Positions 1-6,071 are shown, counted from the first letter of the stretch. The stretch is DNA of 6,233 nt from Gammaproteobacteria bacterium (GCA_028821035.1 JAPPHP010000156.1:1-6233); one strand, 5' to 3'. The notes: generated from the letters alone by a model not told the origin. A program made the numbers and translations.

Positions 1-1106
1 GGCGGAGGCAGCGTCACGCCGCGCGCGGCATGGCGTTCGCTCGGGCGGCTCGCGATGTCCACGAGCTTTGTCTGGAGCGTCGGGTCGGCCAGTCTCGAGC
101 GCTGCTCGTCGAGCGGGAGCGCGCGCACGTCGCGCCAGACCTCCCAGCCGTCGAAGGGCGTGTAGGACTCGAACGTGTAGAGGACGTTGAGCGACCGGGA
201 GTGCACCTGCGCGAACATGCGTCCGCCGGCCTCGGCGGTCTCATCGAGCAGCTCGAAGTACTGCCGCCAGAGATCCGGCGCGTGCCGTGAGGCGAACATG
301 CCCCACGTGACCGGAACCCCCGTCTCGACGCTCAGCGCCTTCAGGCGTTCGTGGTAGTCCCGAATCCGGTCGGGGTCGGGCCCGGTCCGCTCCCCGGCAA
401 TCTCGAACATCCCGGCGCCCGTTTCGCCCATGGCCCGGACGATGGCGCGGACCTCGTCCCAACTCGCGGCGCGACTCGCGACGGGCTTGTGGTCCGAGGT
501 CTGGTGGTTGGGGGAGCGCGACGTGGTGAAGCCCATCGCGCCGGCCCGCACGGCCTCGCGGACGATGGCGGCCATGCGCGCGAGGTCGTCCTCGCTGGCG
601 GGCTCGGTGAACGCCCGCTCGCCCATCACGTACGTACGCAGGGCGGAGTGGCCGATGTAGCCCGCGTAGTTGATGCCCTTCGGCAGCGCGTCGAGCACGT
701 CGAGGTACTCGGGATAGGTCTCCCAGCGCCAGCGGATGCCCTCGATCATCGACTCGCGGGCGATGTCCTCGGCACGTTCCAGGTTGCGGAACACCAGGTC
801 CGCTTCCTCCTCGCGGCACGGAGCGAGCGTGAAGCCGCAGTTGCCCATGACGACGCTCGTCACGCCGTGGTAGCAGGAGCAGGAGCCGATCGGGTCCCAG
901 AACACCTGGGCGTCCATGTGCGTGTGCCCGTCGACGAAGCCGGGCGTCACGACGTGGCCTTCGGCGTCGATGGTGTCCGCGCCGTTCTCGCGAATGCGGC
1001 CGATGGCGGCGATCCTGCCGTCCGTGATGCCGACGTCGGCGCGGTAGGCCGGAGCGCCCGAACCGTCGACGATGGAGCCGTTTCTGATGACGAGGTCGTA
1101 GGGCAT
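1..1106 (-). CDS. N-acyl-D-amino-acid deacylase-like amidohydrolase (C-terminus cut off by window edge)
   Basis: Metal-dependent hydrolase of the amidohydrolase superfamily (amidohydrolase 3 / D-aminoacylase group), which typically removes acyl groups from N-acyl-D-amino acids in the cytoplasm. The window holds the first 368 residues. Family members are about 480-580 long, so roughly the last third is missing. The N-terminal beta-sandwich part reads MPYDLVIRNGSIVDGSG, followed by TPGFVDGHTHMDAQ (HxH at H61/H63), GNCGF (C90, the cysteine metal ligand of D-aminoacylases) and GHSALR with H153. At the place where D-aminoacylases have a YxTHMRxE motif this protein reads FEIAGER (234-240), so it belongs to a divergent subfamily and its substrate is open. 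The ATG at 1106 has a strong GGAGGAG Shine-Dalgarno four bases upstream. It lies 82 nt downstream of the PPOX gene on the same strand, with a stem-loop between them. Family assignment is firm; exact substrate is not. Confidence 0.87.
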   Translation of the reverse strand, partial: MPYDLVIRNGSIVDGSGAPAYRADVGITDGRIAAIGRIRENGADTIDAEGHVVTPGFVDGHTHMDAQVFWDPIGSCSCYHGVTSVVMGNCGFTLAPCREEEADLVFRNLERAEDIARESMIEGIRWRWETYPEYLDVLDALPKGINYAGYIGHSALRTYVMGERAFTEPASEDDLARMAAIVREAVRAGAMGFTTSRSPNHQTSDHKPVASRAASWDEVRAIVRAMGETGAGMFEIAGERTGPDPDRIRDYHERLKALSVETGVPVTWGMFASRHAPDLWRQYFELLDETAEAGGRMFAQVHSRSLNVLYTFESYTPFDGWEVWRDVRALPLDEQRSRLADPTLQTKLVDIASRPSERHAARGVTLPP

Positions 1107-1155
1107 GCCGCTCCTCCCGGGTGGGACGGCGACAGGCTATCACGACTTCGGGTCG

Positions 1156-1187
1156 CGCCCGGCCGGCGAGGCCGCGCCGGCCGGGCG
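1156..1187 (-). terminator. GC-rich stem-loop just after the PPOX gene
   Basis: Perfect 12-bp inverted repeat (1156-1167 with 1176-1187) around an 8-nt loop. It begins one base past the TGA stop of the PPOX gene in the direction of transcription. The arms are CGCCCGGCCGGC and its complement, all G/C. No T-run follows on the minus strand, so this is not a classic intrinsic terminator. It may be a U-tract-free terminator, or a 3' end-stabilising hairpin that reduces read-through into the deacylase gene. Confidence 0.55.
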
Positions 1188-1188
1188 A

Positions 1189-1623
1189 TCAGGCGGTGTC
1201 GGTCGCGGACCAGGAGCGCACCCGCGTAACCGCGATGCGGATGGCCCGAGACCCGACCGGAGTCTCCCGGTACTGCGGATACTTGGCCTGCAACGCCGCG
1301 CGGACGGGAGCGCTCGTTGGGACGCCAGCCGCGGTGCCGTCCGCCCGCAGCCAACGCAGTCGGGTCCAGTCGTCCTGGTACTCGTCGATGAGGAGCGACA
1401 CCGCCGGATTGCGCTCGATGTTCTCGACGCGGCGGAGCTTCCGGCCGCTCTTCGGCTTGCCGTCGACCGGGACGAACAGCGCGCCGTCGCATACGCAGAA
1501 GACCACCGGCACGATGTGCGGGCGCGTGCCATCGACGGTGGCGAGGCGGGCCACCGGAGCGCGGGCCGCCCAGCGAGGCAATGCAGCGCCGGTGGTCAGC
1601 ATGTCCCACGATGTTCGCGCCAT
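1189..1623 (-). CDS. PPOX-class F420-dependent oxidoreductase-like protein (TIGR03668-type)
   Basis: A 144-residue protein of the split-barrel flavin-binding fold (pyridoxamine 5'-phosphate oxidase superfamily). It resembles the small group annotated as PPOX-class F420-dependent oxidoreductase (TIGR03668). Members are thought to reduce or bind small substrates with coenzyme F420 or a flavin; no specific reaction is known to me. Matching landmarks are ARLATVDGTRPHIVPV (25-40), the basic stretch DGKPKSGRKLRRVENI (54-69) that typically contacts the cofactor phosphates, NPAVSLLID (72-80), DDWTRLRWLRADG (84-96) and AKYPQYRE (113-120). Length is normal for the family. The ATG at 1623 has GGGAG about ten bases upstream, but both lie inside a perfect hairpin (1621-1641). 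It is divergent from the nucleoside hydrolase across 60 nt and may be cotranscribed with the downstream deacylase. Cofactor preference, F420 or FMN, cannot be settled by eye. Confidence 0.85.
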   Translation of the reverse strand: MARTSWDMLTTGAALPRWAARAPVARLATVDGTRPHIVPVVFCVCDGALFVPVDGKPKSGRKLRRVENIERNPAVSLLIDEYQDDWTRLRWLRADGTAAGVPTSAPVRAALQAKYPQYRETPVGSRAIRIAVTRVRSWSATDTA

Positions 1624-1641
1624 GGGAGCGATTCTCCCATG
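1621..1641 (-). promoter_or_regulatory. Perfect inverted repeat over the PPOX Shine-Dalgarno and start codon
   Basis: CATGGGAG at 1621-1628 and CTCCCATG at 1634-1641 are exact complements around a 5-nt centre. In the PPOX mRNA the left arm carries the GGGAG Shine-Dalgarno and the right arm ends in the AUG start codon, so the hairpin would hide both. As DNA, it is a 21-bp palindrome in the gap between two divergent genes and could be an operator for a dimeric regulator. The structure is plain in the sequence; either role is inferred. Confidence 0.45.
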
Positions 1642-1671
1642 AAGCCGCCTGCGCCTCGCCGGTCGCACTGG

Positions 1672-1677
1672 TAACCT
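1672..1677 (+). promoter_or_regulatory. Possible -10 element for a leaderless nucleoside hydrolase transcript
   Basis: TAACCT fits the TAnnnT form of a -10 box and ends seven bases' distance from the A of the ATG at 1684, which would make that A the first transcribed base. No Shine-Dalgarno is visible before this ATG, as expected for a leaderless mRNA. No convincing -35 box lies 16-18 bases upstream. A six-base match of this kind can arise by chance. Confidence 0.25.
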
Positions 1678-1683
1678 CCCGGC

Positions 1684-2595
1684 ATGGCCCGCATGATCGT
1701 CGACTGCGATCCCGGTCACGACGACGCGATCGCGTTGATCCTGGCCCACGAGTACGCCGAGGTCGTCGGGGTCACGACTGTTGCCGGGAACGCGCCGTTG
1801 TCTGCAACGACGACGAACGCCCTGTTGATGATGGCCCTGCTCGGTGTGGATACCCCCGTCCACTCCGGGGCCTCGGAGGCCCTGGCAGGGCCCGCGCCCC
1901 ACGCGCAGGCGGTTCACGGCAGTTCGGGCCTCGGCGGCGTCACGCGCATTCAGCACGACCGCACGGTAGCGGGCACGGACGCGGTCGGCTTCCTGCTCGA
2001 CGCTCCGGGGCCGGACGACTGGATCGTGGCGCTCGGTCCGCTGACCAACCTGGCGCTGGCGATCGAGCGCGATCCGGGCTGGGTGCGCCGGGTCGCCGGC
2101 ATCTCGATCATGGGTGGCAGCGCCGGCGTCGGCAACGTCACCCGCGTCGCCGAGTTCAACATCTGGGCGGACCCCGAAGCGGCGGCGCGCGTCTTTCGGT
2201 CCGGCGCGGACCTCACGATGTGCGGGCTCAACCTCACGCACCAGTTCCGCTCCTCCGACGCGGTCACGGAGCGGCTGCGCAACGTGGACTCGCCCCTGGC
2301 GGCATTCGCGGTCGAGTCGTTCGACTACCTGCACGCGCGCCTGGCGGAGTTCATCGGCAGCCGGGACGCGGCGCTGCACGATCCGTGCGCGGTGCTCGCG
2401 GTCACGCATCCCGAACTGATCGAGACCGAGGCGCGCGCGGTCGATGTGGAAACGACCGGGACGCTGACGCGGGGCATGACCGTGGTGGATCAGCGGGTTA
2501 CACGCCGTCGGGACCCGGACAACGTGCGGGTCGCCTACCGGATCGATCCGGCCAGGGCGATGGAGCTGACCCTCGCCGCGCTCGGCGTCTCCTGA
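1684..2595 (+). CDS. Nucleoside hydrolase (inosine-uridine preferring family)
   Basis: A 303-residue calcium-dependent nucleoside hydrolase, which cleaves the N-glycosidic bond of ribonucleosides to release base and ribose for salvage. The family signature DCDPGHDDA sits at 7-15 (D9, D13 and D14 correspond to the calcium/ribose-binding aspartates). Further landmarks are TTVAGN (31-36, the ribose-binding Asn), ALGPLTNLA (116-124), MGGSAGVGNVTRVAEFNIWADPEAA (143-167, with N151, E157 and N159) and LHDPCAVLA (231-239, with the catalytic-site H232 and D233). All expected residues are present and the length is normal for the family. Base preference cannot be read from these motifs. ATG at 1684 is chosen because the signature follows at the usual distance; another Met lies three codons downstream. 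No Shine-Dalgarno is visible, so the transcript may be leaderless. The DAO-family gene begins 21 nt after its stop, suggesting an operon. Confidence 0.93.
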   Translation: MARMIVDCDPGHDDAIALILAHEYAEVVGVTTVAGNAPLSATTTNALLMMALLGVDTPVHSGASEALAGPAPHAQAVHGSSGLGGVTRIQHDRTVAGTDAVGFLLDAPGPDDWIVALGPLTNLALAIERDPGWVRRVAGISIMGGSAGVGNVTRVAEFNIWADPEAAARVFRSGADLTMCGLNLTHQFRSSDAVTERLRNVDSPLAAFAVESFDYLHARLAEFIGSRDAALHDPCAVLAVTHPELIETEARAVDVETTGTLTRGMTVVDQRVTRRRDPDNVRVAYRIDPARAMELTLAALGVS

Positions 2596-2616
2596 CCTGC
2601 GTCCCGTGGCCGTGAC

Positions 2617-3732
2617 GTGACCACGCGCACCGCGGACGCGGCTGTCGTCGGCGCCGGCATCGTGGGCTGCGCGACGGCCTACTATCTCTCGACGGCCGGA
2701 CTACGGAGGGTGCTGGGCTATCGCGAGGGGATCGCCCAGCACGCTTCCGGCTTTGCCTACGGCGGGCTGTATCCCCTGTCCGGCGCGGGTATTCCGGGTC
2801 CGATGTTCCCGCTGGCTCGCAAGTCCTTTGCGCTGCACCGCGAACTCTCGGAAGGGCTGCCGGGCGAGTCCGGACTGGACATCGGCTTTCGGTCGCGGCC
2901 GACGGTAAGCCTGGCATTCGCGAAAGACGAGGCCGTAGGCATCCGGGAGCACGTCGCATGGGTCAACGAGCAGCCGGGTTTTCGGGCCGAGTGGCTGTCT
3001 GGCACGGCCCTGCGGGACGTAGATGCGCGGATTGCCGATGATGCCCTCGGTGGCGCGCTCTATCACGGCGCGGCCGAAGTCGACCCAGCCGGGCTGACCC
3101 GCGCGCTGGCGGAGGCGTCCGGCGCCAGGGTCCTGGCGGATGTTGGGGTCGGATTGATCCGCGACGGCGACCGGGCGATTGGCGTGCGGCTCCGCGACCG
3201 TGGGGAGATCGCCTGCGAAGCGGTCGTGCTCGCGCCGGGTCCGTGGGCCGGCGCCGCGTCCGACTGGTTGGGCGCGCCCGTACCGGTCACGCCGCTGAAA
3301 GGCGAGATCCTGCGTCTTGCGGCCCAAGGGGTGCCCATCGACTGCTCGATCGGCTGGCGGGGCAACTACGCGACGACGAAGCCGGACGGTCTCCTCTGGG
3401 CCGGCACCACGGAAGACACGGCGGGTTTCGACGAAGAGCCCACCGAGGTCGGGCGGCGGACCGTACTGGCAAATCTGTTGCGGATGATGCCGGCACTCGA
3501 GGGTGCCCGCGTGATCGCGCAGACGGCGTGCCTGCGTCCGATGACGCCGGACGGCAACGTGATGCTGGGCAGGGCGCCGCGGTTGCGCGGCGTGTACGTC
3601 GCCACCGGCGGCGGCCGGAAGGGGATCCTTTACGGGCCCGGCATGGGCGCCGCGTGCGCCGACCTTGTCGCGTCGGGAGCAACGGACCTGGACCTGTCCC
3701 CCTACGACCCCGGTAGGTTCCGGGGGGGCTGA
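2617..3732 (+). CDS. FAD-dependent oxidoreductase, DAO family (glycine / D-amino acid oxidase-like)
   Basis: A 371-residue flavoenzyme of the DAO family (glycine oxidase, sarcosine oxidase and DadA-like), which oxidises an amine C-N bond of D-amino acids, glycine or N-methyl amino acids. The N-terminal Rossmann motif VVGAGIVG (10-17) binds FAD. It is followed by QHASGFAYGG (41-50), LAPGPWA (205-211), the PLKGEILRL block (226-234), KPDGLLWAGTTED (255-267), ACLRPMTPDG (304-313) and the C-terminal flavin-contact segment TGGGRKGILYGPG (330-342). The start must be the GTG at 2617: the frame is closed upstream by the TGA at 2593-2595, the preceding gene's own stop, and no other start codon lies between. 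No clear Shine-Dalgarno precedes it, so coupling to the nucleoside hydrolase 21 nt upstream is plausible. The acidic residue normally ending the second Rossmann strand is Tyr35 here. Substrate unknown. Confidence 0.9.
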   Translation: MTTRTADAAVVGAGIVGCATAYYLSTAGLRRVLGYREGIAQHASGFAYGGLYPLSGAGIPGPMFPLARKSFALHRELSEGLPGESGLDIGFRSRPTVSLAFAKDEAVGIREHVAWVNEQPGFRAEWLSGTALRDVDARIADDALGGALYHGAAEVDPAGLTRALAEASGARVLADVGVGLIRDGDRAIGVRLRDRGEIACEAVVLAPGPWAGAASDWLGAPVPVTPLKGEILRLAAQGVPIDCSIGWRGNYATTKPDGLLWAGTTEDTAGFDEEPTEVGRRTVLANLLRMMPALEGARVIAQTACLRPMTPDGNVMLGRAPRLRGVYVATGGGRKGILYGPGMGAACADLVASGATDLDLSPYDPGRFRGG

Positions 3733-3805
3733 GTCGAAGTGCTGCCCCGCGCGGTCGGCGAGACGGACTGGAAATCCGACGCAGGTGACATTGGCCCGGG
3801 AACGG
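3733..3805. other. Convergent intergenic gap without a clear terminator
   Basis: 73 bp between two converging genes. It holds only weak structure: a 4-bp stem (CGGA 3764-3767 with TCCG 3775-3778) and a competing 5-bp stem (GTCGG 3754-3758 with CCGAC 3776-3780), with no T-run on either strand. I see no gene or strong terminator here. Confidence 0.5.
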
Positions 3806-4720
3806 TTACTGCCGCGCGGGTGCCGCGACGCTCAGGAGTTCGTCCAGAAGCCGGAGGTCGTCGGCCTCCATCTCCAGTTGCGCATCGTGCGCCTGCTGTT
3901 CGACGCTGTTCCTGAACAGGTGGGCGATCTGGTCGGGCGCCGTCCGGGTTTCGCTGATGGCGAGTCCGACCAGGTGAAGCGCGCGGGTGACGAAGGCGAA
4001 CGGCTGACGGCCGACCGACGCGCCCGCCTCGATGGCGTGATCACGGGCGTTCTTCGTGATGTCGCCCAGGGTCGACTGCCGGCCGCTCTGTCCGGCCAGT
4101 GCCTCGAAGACGACCCGGTACTGGTCGGGGCCAAGCCGCGGCAGGCCCACCACCTCGTAGAGCCGCTCGACGAGGTCCGCGAGGGCTTCGGGTACGTCGG
4201 CGAGGTTGGGTGAAGCCCGATCGGCGGAGCGTTCGGCGCGAGCGTCGTCCGAATCCGCCGGTGCGGCGTGGCGCGCCGGATCGTAGACGAAGCCCGGCGG
4301 TGTGGACGAGAAGCGCAGGTGGCGATCCTCGAAGGTCAGCAGCAGCTTCTTGAAACCGCCGGCCCCGAGCCAATCCGACTCGCCCACGACCGGCCAGCGT
4401 TCGCGCATCCTGGACGCGAGTTCGGGCAGCCGTAGCGCCGCGCCCGACTCGGCGAGTTCGCGTCGGATCTCGGTCTCGATCTCGACGCGGAGCTGCCGGA
4501 AGTCATCGCCGGCGCCCCTGGTGGGCGAAGGCGCCGGGGACCGGGCCTGCTCCCGCGTCTCTCCGAACACGGCCTCGAACTCGTCCATGTCGATCACGAT
4601 GTCGCAACAGGACCGGAACACGGCGGCGGTCTGCTGGTTCGCGAGGATCGAGGTGATGCGGTCATGGGCGCGCAACCGTAGCGCCACGGGCGTGAAATCC
4701 GCGTCGGAAGACAGGATCAC
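3806..4720 (-). CDS. NYN/OST-HTH protein, C-terminal fragment (split gene)
   Basis: 304 residues from a GTG at 4720 that overlaps the stop of the upstream NYN fragment (GTGA). It opens directly with the second half of a NYN nuclease domain: VILSSDADFTPVALRLRAHD, where SSDADF (4-9) is the acidic catalytic motif that ends NYN active sites. Residues about 72-150 look like an OST-HTH/LOTUS RNA-binding domain (IRRELAESG, LPELASRMRERWPVVGESDWLGAGGFKKLLLTF, GFVYDP). A polar, Asp/Arg-rich linker (about 148-172) leads to a helical C-terminal region (173-304) that I do not recognise. NYN proteins are PIN-like, metal-dependent RNases. This fragment lacks the first acidic motif and cannot form a complete domain alone. 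Restoring the frame gives one protein of about 424 residues. It could be a pseudogene, a sequencing error, or two coupled polypeptides. Confidence 0.75.
   Translation of the reverse strand: MILSSDADFTPVALRLRAHDRITSILANQQTAAVFRSCCDIVIDMDEFEAVFGETREQARSPAPSPTRGAGDDFRQLRVEIETEIRRELAESGAALRLPELASRMRERWPVVGESDWLGAGGFKKLLLTFEDRHLRFSSTPPGFVYDPARHAAPADSDDARAERSADRASPNLADVPEALADLVERLYEVVGLPRLGPDQYRVVFEALAGQSGRQSTLGDITKNARDHAIEAGASVGRQPFAFVTRALHLVGLAISETRTAPDQIAHLFRNSVEQQAHDAQLEMEADDLRLLDELLSVAAPARQ
4717..4720 (-). other. Frame junction inside the NYN domain (GTGA overlap)
   Basis: Read on the minus strand the junction is GACGAGTCGTGATCCTG. The upstream frame ends DES-stop and the downstream frame begins V(M)-I-L-S-S-D. 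Adding one T to give GAG TTC GTG ATC would restore D-E-F-V-I-L, the normal flow of a NYN domain, so a one-base deletion is the simplest reading. No canonical X-XXY-YYZ slippery heptamer is present. The GTGA overlap would in principle allow termination-reinitiation. Confidence 0.65.
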
Positions 4721-5079
4721 GACTCGTCGAAGCGGGTCGTGTGCTCGATGGTGTCGGCGATGTCGAGCGTCATGACGATGTCGGCGCTGTTCTTGCCGGA
4801 CTTGGTCAGCGGCGGGCAGTCGACCACCTGGAAGCCGAGGCGCGTGAAGTAGGCGCGGAAGGGCCGCATCAGGTCCGGGGACCCGTAGCAGCGACGGATC
4901 AGCATGGAACGCTCGCCGCGGAATGCCTCACGTTCGTTGGCGTGTTCGCCTCGCTCCAGCCACGGCAGCCACCGGGACGGGTTGGCGAAACGCTTCGCTA
5001 CGGCGTCCGAGTAGTCCTTCTTCAGGCTTAGGAAGACGTTGTCGAAGTCGATGAACAGGGCGGCCTTGACGCGGTCCAT
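4717..5079 (-). CDS. NYN-domain protein, N-terminal fragment (split gene)
   Basis: 120 residues holding the first half of a NYN (PIN-like, LabA/DUF88-type) RNase domain. FIDFDNVF (9-16) supplies the first catalytic aspartates (D11, D13). SMLIRRCYGSPDLMRPFRAYFTRLGFQVVDCPP (58-90) is the central Rossmann-like part. TKSGKNSADIVMTLDIAD (92-109) supplies the middle acidic residues (D100, D106). The remaining conserved strand and its acidic motif are in the next frame, so this piece alone lacks a full active site. The ATG at 5079 is the only usable start, because an in-frame stop lies at 5104-5106 with no GTG or TTG in between. No good Shine-Dalgarno is visible. It lies 89 nt downstream of the dioxygenase gene on the same strand, beyond a GC stem-loop. 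NYN identity is firm; biological role unknown. Confidence 0.8.
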   Translation of the reverse strand: MDRVKAALFIDFDNVFLSLKKDYSDAVAKRFANPSRWLPWLERGEHANEREAFRGERSMLIRRCYGSPDLMRPFRAYFTRLGFQVVDCPPLTKSGKNSADIVMTLDIADTIEHTTRFDES

Positions 5080-5124
5080 GGGGTCGCACCCAACATGTCC
5101 CGGTCAGGTTGGCCCGGCCGACCG

Positions 5125-5154
5125 GGCCCGCCGGTCCGGGGACACCGGCGGGCC
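5125..5154 (-). terminator. GC-rich stem-loop after the dioxygenase gene
   Basis: Perfect 11-bp inverted repeat (GGCCCGCCGGT 5125-5135 with ACCGGCGGGCC 5144-5154) around an 8-nt loop, starting 15 nt past the TGA of the dioxygenase gene on the minus strand. Like the stem-loop at 1156-1187 it has an almost all-G/C stem, an 8-nt loop and no T-run. A second stem (CCCGGTC 5099-5105 with GACCGGG 5120-5126, 14-nt loop) follows and shares two bases with it. It probably ends or attenuates transcription ahead of the NYN gene. Confidence 0.55.
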
Positions 5155-5168
5155 GCCAGGCCGTGGAA

Positions 5169-6071
5169 TCAGGCGAAGGGGTTGGTCCCCGTGTCGGTCA
5201 TGGTCTTGACCCGCTCCGGGTCGGCGCCGCCCGCGCCGAACGGGTACATGTGCTTGCCGAGGACCCGTTCGAGTTCCGGGAACCGCGCCACGTAGTCCGG
5301 ATCGATCTCGTTCTCCCACATGTGGATGCGCTGCATGTGCCGCCGCATGAAGACCTGGACCAGCGTGACCCGCAGTCCGGGGTTCGTGCGCGGCACCGAG
5401 GCGTGCCATGTCGCCCCGTTCCAGAGGGCCAGCGAACCGGCCTTGCCGATCAGGGGGACGGTCTGGAACGGCGTGTTCTCGATGTCCTCCTCGTGCGGCA
5501 GGGTCGCGCGTCCGAACAGGTGGCTGCCCGGCACGAAGATGGTCGGTCCGTCCTCCGCGCCGGCGTAGTCCGTGCAGAGCCAGGAGGCGTTCGCGACATG
5601 GGCGATGCTGCCGCCCCCGGGCGGTATGCCGTGGGAGTCGCTGTGCAGGCGCAGCGTCTGCCGCTCGTTGTTCCCTTCGGCGGCGGGCGGCTTGATGATC
5701 CACGTGTGGCCGCTCAGTACGGCGCTCTGACCGAGCAGCCAGCGAACGAGCGCGAGCATCCGGGGATTCGTCGCCGCCTCCACGAACGCCTCGTCCTCCT
5801 GCAGTAGCAGCCAGGAGTTACCCATGGATTCCCTGGATGGCGCCGCGGTGCGCCAGTCGCCGATCTCGATGCCGTTGCGCCGCTCGCAGGTCCGCAGGAT
5901 GGCACTGCGCAGGCGGTCGACGAAGGCCTCGTCGACGCCCATCTTTTCCGGCGGGACCACGGTCATGCCGTAGGCCTCGAGTTCCGCCACATGCTTGAAC
6001 AGACCGTAGTCGTCGAGTTCCTGCATCAGGGGATCGACGTGGGGCGAAGTGCCGTATTCGGAGATGTCCAT
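5169..6071 (-). CDS. Phytanoyl-CoA dioxygenase (PhyH) family protein
   Basis: A 300-residue Fe(II)/2-oxoglutarate-dependent oxygenase of the PhyH family, cytosolic enzymes that hydroxylate diverse small molecules. The metal triad is visible: HSD in RLHSDSHGIP (H143, D145) and the distal His in LWNGATWHASVP (H223). R234 in NPGLRVTLVQ, eleven residues after H223, is placed to bind 2-oxoglutarate. The usual GPTIFVPGSHLFGR segment (175-188) precedes the distal His. Length is typical and the domain is complete. ATG at 6071 is supported by a GAGGAGG Shine-Dalgarno (6076-6082) and a promoter-like sequence about 40 bases upstream. The protein has no signal peptide or membrane segment. Bacterial PhyH proteins of this kind are rarely true phytanoyl-CoA hydroxylases, and many act on secondary metabolites or other acids, so the substrate is unknown. 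It is the first gene of the minus-strand block leading to the NYN gene. Confidence 0.9.
   Translation of the reverse strand: MDISEYGTSPHVDPLMQELDDYGLFKHVAELEAYGMTVVPPEKMGVDEAFVDRLRSAILRTCERRNGIEIGDWRTAAPSRESMGNSWLLLQEDEAFVEAATNPRMLALVRWLLGQSAVLSGHTWIIKPPAAEGNNERQTLRLHSDSHGIPPGGGSIAHVANASWLCTDYAGAEDGPTIFVPGSHLFGRATLPHEEDIENTPFQTVPLIGKAGSLALWNGATWHASVPRTNPGLRVTLVQVFMRRHMQRIHMWENEIDPDYVARFPELERVLGKHMYPFGAGGADPERVKTMTDTGTNPFA

Noticed and set aside
351..1229. Long plus-strand open frame opposite the deacylase
   Set aside because: Its protein is low-complexity Arg/Gly/Ala sequence without motifs, and it is the antisense shadow of a gene with clear amidohydrolase motifs.
1189..2409. 406-codon minus-strand frame extending the PPOX gene upstream through the nucleoside hydrolase
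   Set aside because: Only the last 144 residues match a family. The upstream part is antisense to a well-supported gene, and the ATG at 1623 has its own Shine-Dalgarno-like sequence.
1581..2615. Long plus-strand frame overlapping the nucleoside hydrolase
   Set aside because: Frame-shifted shadow of the hydrolase; Arg/Gly-rich with no recognisable motif.
3760..3780. tRNA-Ser(GGA)-like anticodon arm (CGGA-CTGGAAA-TCCG) in the convergent gap
   Set aside because: No T-arm consensus, no acceptor-stem pairing and no proper D-arm around it; the match is limited to one short hairpin.
3746..3820. CCCGCGCGG and CCGCGCGGG as a bidirectional terminator
   Set aside because: The arms are about 57 bases apart, one lies inside the NYN coding end, and such GC words are common here.
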